Assembly (NCBI GenBank): GCA_900542555.1
Contig: UQNU01000052.1
Coordinates: 1 to 16,431 of the forward strand
Source: an uncultured Collinsella sp.
GTDB lineage: Bacteria; Actinomycetota; Coriobacteriia; Coriobacteriales; Coriobacteriaceae
Reading direction: 5' to 3'
Length of the DNA: 16,431 bases
Within the stretch, counting starts at the first letter, position 1, and each line of letters begins with the position of its first letter. Shown here one piece after another: positions 12,909 to 16,431 of this stretch. The position numbers and the translations under genes were made by a program. The notes beneath the pieces are model-generated. The model saw only the letters and a list, made by a program, of their open reading frames with translations, did no database searches and had not been told where the DNA came from.

Positions 12909-13009
12909 CTAAACAAATAATAGCCGATTAGCGAGCTTCCGCACCGGACAACGCAGCCTGGCAGCATTGCGCAGTGCGAGTATGGGCCCGCATTTGAGTT
13001 TTCAAAATG

Positions 13010-13035
13010 TCCCGAATCGGCTGAGCGATTCGGGA
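13010..13035 (-). terminator. Terminator-like hairpin between small protein gene and sortase
   Basis: TCCCGAATCG and CGATTCGGGA form a perfect 10-bp stem with a 6-base loop. On the minus strand it is followed by CATTTTGAAAA. It would separate sortase transcription from the genes upstream. Confidence 0.55.
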
Positions 13036-13061
13036 TACAATGTCAATAGAAAACGACGCAC

Positions 13062-13087
13062 CCCGCGTAAGTGTACGAGAGCGCGGG
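13062..13087. repeat. Short GC-rich hairpin
   Basis: CCCGCG (13062-13067) pairs with CGCGGG (13082-13087) around a 14-base loop. On the plus strand it is followed by a T-rich stretch, but no plus-strand gene ends here. The role is unclear. Confidence 0.35.
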
Positions 13088-13111
13088 CGGCCTAGTTTTC
13101 TGGTTTTGTTA

Positions 13112-13139
13112 AATGCCCGGGATCCTACCCCCGGGCATT
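13112..13139. terminator. Hairpin overlapping the end of the small membrane protein gene
   Basis: AATGCCCGGG and CCCGGGCATT form a perfect 10-bp stem; the stop codon of the small gene (13125-13127) is in its loop. T-runs are weak on the minus strand (ATTTAAC), so it may be a poor terminator or an RNA-stability element. Confidence 0.5.
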
Positions 13140-13292
13140 CTTATTTGCGCACGCGCGGCGCAAATGCCGTCCACCGTCCGCACCGCGCGTGCGCCTACGG
13201 ACCTTAAACCGAACCTCATACGAGTCAAGAAACGCGATGACGAACGTGCCCACCGCCGCGAGGGCGGCGAGCGCGTTAAGGAATTTCAGCAT
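13125..13292 (-). CDS. Small single-pass membrane protein, 55 aa, unrecognised
   Basis: The ATG at 13290-13292 is preceded by a strong GGAGG at 7 bases, which decides this start over a longer frame reaching 13370. The product has one hydrophobic segment (about residues 4-22, NALAALAAVGTFVIAFLD), then a very basic tail rich in Arg and Lys, so the tail is predicted on the cytoplasmic side. I recognise no family. It lies on the same strand between the pilin terminator and the sortase gene. The last codons overlap a hairpin. It could be a real small protein linked to the pilus locus, or an unrelated orphan. Confidence 0.5.
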   Translation of the reverse strand: MLKFLNALAALAAVGTFVIAFLDSYEVRFKVRRRTRGADGGRHLRRACANKNARG

Positions 13293-13459
13293 TTGGGGAC
13301 CTCCGATCGAGTCGTCGGCCGCCCGCGCACGGAATGCGTCGCAAGGGTATTTTACTGCGAGCGCTTGCACTTACAGCTGGTAAACGCAATATTTGCAAAC
13401 ATCTGTTCGATATTCATACGCTTGATCCATCGGGCAATGGAGCCTGGCTGCGTTATCCC

Positions 13460-13498
13460 AAAAAGAACGGGGCAGACTCCAGTGCGGAGTCTGCCCCG
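13460..13498 (-). terminator. Rho-independent terminator of the pilin operon
   Basis: CGGGGCAGACTCC and GGAGTCTGCCCCG form a perfect 13-bp stem with a 5-base loop (13468-13498). On the minus strand it is followed by TTCTTTTTGG. It lies about 100 bases past the pilin stop codon; the bases between hold only a weak CATCCC/GGGATG stem. Confidence 0.92.
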
Positions 13499-13598
13499 AA
13501 AAGAGAATGGCAAAGCAAGAACGTGGATGGACGAGAAAAGTGTCCGCAAGTCTCATGGCCATCACATCCCACCTGCCAAAGGGATGGGTGAGCGAGCG

Positions 13599-15398
13599 TT
13601 ACTCCTGCTCGGACTCCTCAGCCTGCTTACGGCTGCGGATGAGGTGTGCCACGCCGATGCACAGCACCGCGCCACCAGCGATCCAAGTGAAGGTCACGCC
13701 GTTGAGACCGGTGAGCGGGGGGCCGGAGCCCTTCTGGTCGACAATGGTGAAGCTGAGCTTACCGGTAGAAGCGGCGGCCTTATTGTCTTTCACGACGCCA
13801 TCAGCAGCTGTGACATTGGCAGAATTTACCTCAGGAATTACATCAGAACGGTCTTGCTTAAGCGTGCCACGCGCAATGGTAAACGTAACACCGTTGGCAG
13901 CAGAGTTGTTGTAGCCAGGGGCAGGCTTGGTCTCCTTGAGGATATAGGTGCCCTCGTCAAGACCGATGACGTTGATCTTGCCGTCCTTGTCCGTCTTGAA
14001 CGTAACCTTGTCAGTCTTCTCGTGCTTCACGCCCTTGGAGTCGATATATTTCTCTTCAACAGTATCGCCGTTTTTCTCTTGAAGCGTGAACTCGACCCCC
14101 TCAAGACGCTTAGTTTCTGCATCGCTACCGACCTTGATAACGTCGATGCCGTAGGTGTAGTCGTAGGCGGAGTGATCGACCGTGGTGCCGGTGTCAGTAG
14201 TGTGCGGGTTGTTGGAGTAGGTCAGTTTGACCTTGTTCTCCTGTGCTTTACCGAGCATGTCTGCCGAAATCTTCTCAGGATCAAGCTTGGCCTTGTAATT
14301 CACATAGACCTTCGAATCGCCGTTAACGGTAATAGGGTTGTTGTTGGAATCCTTGGCTTCTTTCAGATTATCAAAAGAGACGGACAGGGTATTCTTGCCG
14401 CCATCCGTACTGTAAGACACGGTGTAGGAATCGGAACTAACGATGCTCTCGCCAATTTTAACCTCGACAACGGGCTTGTTGTCATTGCCAAGCTCTGGAG
14501 CCATCGTGAGAGGAAGCTCGTCCGTGAAGGTGTAGCTGTACTTAATGTACGTGTTGATGTTGCTCGCGACAGTACCGGCAAGCTGATACTCAACCAGCTG
14601 ACCAGCAGCGGAGTCAGCCGCCTTGTTTGCAGCTTGGAAAACAGTTTTGCTGTCGTCCGTAACCCACTTGCCGTCCTTGTTGTCCTTGACGGCCTTGGTG
14701 ACATTGGGGACGTCCTTCTTGGGCTCCGCATTTACATCGGCGCCGCCGACGATGGTAAAGATCGGCGAGGTGTAAGCATCATCATTACCATCTTCCCCAG
14801 TAGTCTTACCAACCGACTTTGTCTCAAAGAGCCAGTAGCCCGCGTCAATTCCATCAAAGGTCCCTTTGGTGCCCTGCTTCGCGTCTTTCCACGTCAGTTT
14901 TTCAAGCGACTTAGCGATTTTGTCGAGTGTACTGCCGGCATCAACCCGAGCGTCCTTGTCAACATTGCTGCCCTTGTTTTCGTTAATGTACTTGGCCCAT
15001 GCCTGAGCTCCAGCATCTGCGCCAGGCGCACCAGGAACACCGGCAAATTCCCCGGTCACAGCGTCCTTCACGGTATCAGATGCCCAGTCGATATCAGACA
15101 GCGTCTTATCGCCATCCGCTTTCCAATCTCCTTCAGCGGTGCCATCGCCATCCGCATCAGCCTTATCCTGTGTCACCGTGGCCTTGAAAATCTGGATGCC
15201 CTTAAACGTGGTGTCGGCATAGGTGCTCTCAGTAATGGTTACGTTGCCGATCGTTGTCGCCGTCGGCACATAGCTTGTGGCACTGCCGCCCTCAGCCGCA
15301 AACGCCATACTCACCGGGGCCATGACGCCACCGAAGCTCAGCGCTGCTGTGAGGCCGGCGGTTACTGCCAGGCGTGCGATGTTCTTGCTCATGCTCAT
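13599..15398 (-). CDS. Sortase-anchored pilin with isopeptide-type domains
   Basis: Secreted surface protein, 599 aa, likely the pilus shaft subunit. A signal peptide (residues 1-34, cleavage after AFA) is followed by an N-terminal domain to about 223, a fimbrial isopeptide-type domain (about 265-400, with YTFTDELP), and a SpaA/Cna-B domain (about 416-508) with VIKVG (Lys422) and the E-box ILKETKPAPGYN (Glu489). The C-terminus has a sorting signal PPLTG (560-564), a hydrophobic helix and a charged tail. The usual pilin motif YPK is replaced by EPKKD (225-229), a candidate for the polymerisation lysine. The start at 15396-15398 is set by AGAGGA upstream and by the signal peptide; the frame is open to 15464. 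The gene looks more AT-rich than its neighbours. Confidence 0.93.
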   Translation of the reverse strand: MSMSKNIARLAVTAGLTAALSFGGVMAPVSMAFAAEGGSATSYVPTATTIGNVTITESTYADTTFKGIQIFKATVTQDKADADGDGTAEGDWKADGDKTLSDIDWASDTVKDAVTGEFAGVPGAPGADAGAQAWAKYINENKGSNVDKDARVDAGSTLDKIAKSLEKLTWKDAKQGTKGTFDGIDAGYWLFETKSVGKTTGEDGNDDAYTSPIFTIVGGADVNAEPKKDVPNVTKAVKDNKDGKWVTDDSKTVFQAANKAADSAAGQLVEYQLAGTVASNINTYIKYSYTFTDELPLTMAPELGNDNKPVVEVKIGESIVSSDSYTVSYSTDGGKNTLSVSFDNLKEAKDSNNNPITVNGDSKVYVNYKAKLDPEKISADMLGKAQENKVKLTYSNNPHTTDTGTTVDHSAYDYTYGIDVIKVGSDAETKRLEGVEFTLQEKNGDTVEEKYIDSKGVKHEKTDKVTFKTDKDGKINVIGLDEGTYILKETKPAPGYNNSAANGVTFTIARGTLKQDRSDVIPEVNSANVTAADGVVKDNKAAASTGKLSFTIVDQKGSGPPLTGLNGVTFTWIAGGAVLCIGVAHLIRSRKQAEESEQE

Positions 15399-15506
15399 CT
15401 TCTTTTCCTCTGCTTTCTGCTCGAATTCCATTTGATCTAAATCTGTCTGTCTGTGTCTTAGCATCTACTTCGCTACGTCTCGCCCCGCTCTCTGTGGGGC
15501 TGCCAG
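15399..15506 (-). promoter_or_regulatory. Leader between the two surface-protein genes
   Basis: This 108-base gap holds a GCCCC/GGGGC stem (15482-15500) and three CTGT units (15443-15454 on the plus strand). There is no T-run after the stem and no clear promoter, so the genes are probably co-transcribed with some tuning between them. Confidence 0.35.
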
Positions 15507-16431
15507 CTACTCTTTATGGCTGCCACCTCCCCGCTTGACCAGGAGCGCGACCACGATGAGCGCGGCTCCGGCGACCGCTGCGGCGGCCACGGCGTACATT
15601 GCCATATCGCCAGTCGAGGGCATAAAGCCTCCGGTGGTAATGCTAGGGGGTGTGCCGGTGGGCGTGTTGATGAGCGACGCCTCCAGGCTGCCCGTCGACC
15701 CGTCCGCGCTGTCGGCGCGCAGGGGCGACTCGGCCGTGATGGTGAGCTTGGGCTTGGCGGCGGCCACCTGGTCGACGTCCAGGCCCTCGGCCTTGACCGT
15801 CACGGAGCGCGTGCCCTCAAAGGCGGTGTAGCCCTTGGGCGCCTTAAGCTCGCGGACCTCCAACTTGCCTGAGTCCACGCCCGAGACGGTCACGCGGCCG
15901 TCCTCGCCCGTGGTGACGGTGGCCTTGCCCTCCGCATCCCACGTGCCGTCGGCCGCCAGCGTGCGGCCGCGGTCGTCGGTGACGCTCAGGACCGCCCCGG
16001 CAAGCGGCTTGTCGCCGTCGCTGCCGCGCTTGGTGAGCGCGAGATCCCAGGTGTAGGCGCACGCGTCGTCGCTCGGCGTGCGGGTAAAGCCGGCGTCATC
16101 GGACTGGTCGGCAAAGGGAGAGCGCGGGTAGCGCAGGTAGGCCTCGTTGGGGTTGCCCTTCGCGATGCCGTGGTTGCACACGCTGTTGAGTGGCGCATTG
16201 TACACGGCGACCACGCGGGCGCCCGCGGTAAAGGCATCGACCCCGCCGAGCGTGGCGATCAGGTCGCTGGTGCGCACGGTGAAGGTCTTACCGTCGACCG
16301 AGACCCTGCACTGGGCAGTGATGTCGGTCCAGCCCTTCGCGGGCTCGGTGCCGGCACGGCCGTCCTTACCGGCCGAGACGGCGTCGAAGCCGCCGTCCGC
16401 GCCCGCCGCCACGTACACGCGCATGCTCGCG
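15507..16431 (-). CDS. Cell-wall-anchored adhesin or pilus tip protein, C-terminal part (5' end outside window)
   Basis: The frame stays open past the window edge, so this is the last 300 or so residues of a larger protein; the ATG at 16422-16424 is internal. It contains a region with two Cys (SVCNHG, DDACAY), then a SpaA/Cna-B-like domain starting at LALTKRGSDGDKPLAGA with the E-box VRELKAPKGY, a spacer, and a sorting signal MPSTG (15609-15623) with hydrophobic helix and KRGGGSHKE tail. It lies 108 bases upstream of the pilin gene on the same strand. Being first and probably long, it fits a tip adhesin, but the head is not visible. Base composition is very GC-rich, unlike the pilin. Confidence 0.9.
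   Translation of the reverse strand, partial: ASMRVYVAAGADGGFDAVSAGKDGRAGTEPAKGWTDITAQCRVSVDGKTFTVRTSDLIATLGGVDAFTAGARVVAVYNAPLNSVCNHGIAKGNPNEAYLRYPRSPFADQSDDAGFTRTPSDDACAYTWDLALTKRGSDGDKPLAGAVLSVTDDRGRTLAADGTWDAEGKATVTTGEDGRVTVSGVDSGKLEVRELKAPKGYTAFEGTRSVTVKAEGLDVDQVAAAKPKLTITAESPLRADSADGSTGSLEASLINTPTGTPPSITTGGFMPSTGDMAMYAVAAAAVAGAALIVVALLVKRGGGSHKE

Noticed and set aside
13113..15440. 775-codon plus-strand open frame
   Set aside because: It is antisense to the pilin, which has signal peptide, isopeptide domains, sorting signal, ribosome-binding site and terminator; the plus frame has no recognisable domain.
15443..15454. CTGT repeat as a phase-variation tract
   Set aside because: Only three units, which is short for slipped-strand switching, and it lies in the leader rather than in the coding frame.

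Overview
The window looks like a stretch of a high-GC Coriobacteriia chromosome, most likely Collinsella or a close relative. This is inferred from gene content (gatC-gatA-gatB, ssrA, a sortase-pilus locus, an SCA-type P1B ATPase with a small partner), codon use and intergenic repeats; no 16S rRNA gene is present to confirm it. The first 48 bases are not biological. They are an Illumina Nextera adapter (end of P5, an 8-base index, transposase arm), so this is a contig end and the first gene is cut there artificially.

Nearly every gene is on the minus strand. From low to high coordinates: 49-531 glmM (5' part only); 655-1496 the ribosomal operon rplM-rpsI with a clear promoter and terminator; 1690-2568 a patatin-like phospholipase; 2660-3205 a non-coding repeat region with four exact-period 62-bp units that each form a hairpin, plus a 51-bp direct repeat; 3255-3618 ssrA (tmRNA) with terminator; 3858-4292 the only plus-strand gene, a small unrecognised protein; 4351-5198 a toxin-antitoxin pair (RelB/DinJ-type antitoxin, PIN-domain toxin) with its own promoter and operator-like repeats.

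Next, 5360-7699 is a two-gene metal-transport operon: a small membrane-anchored protein followed by a P1B ATPase with an SCA membrane motif and no CxxC metal-binding domain. This arrangement resembles the fez (ferrosome, intracellular iron storage) systems, and it is the most interesting biological candidate here. At 7848-8107 lies a cluster of palindromes that includes a perfect 40-bp inverted repeat. 8112-11613 is gatC-gatA-gatB, the glutamyl/aspartyl-tRNA amidotransferase operon, joined by TAATG stop/start overlaps.

The right end, 11940 to the window edge, is a sortase-assembled pilus or surface-adhesin locus. It holds a class C sortase, a small membrane protein, a pilin with isopeptide-type domains and a PPLTG sorting signal, and the 3' part of a second cell-wall-anchored protein with an MPSTG signal. 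The pilin gene looks distinctly more AT-rich than its neighbours. The upstream end of this locus is outside the window.
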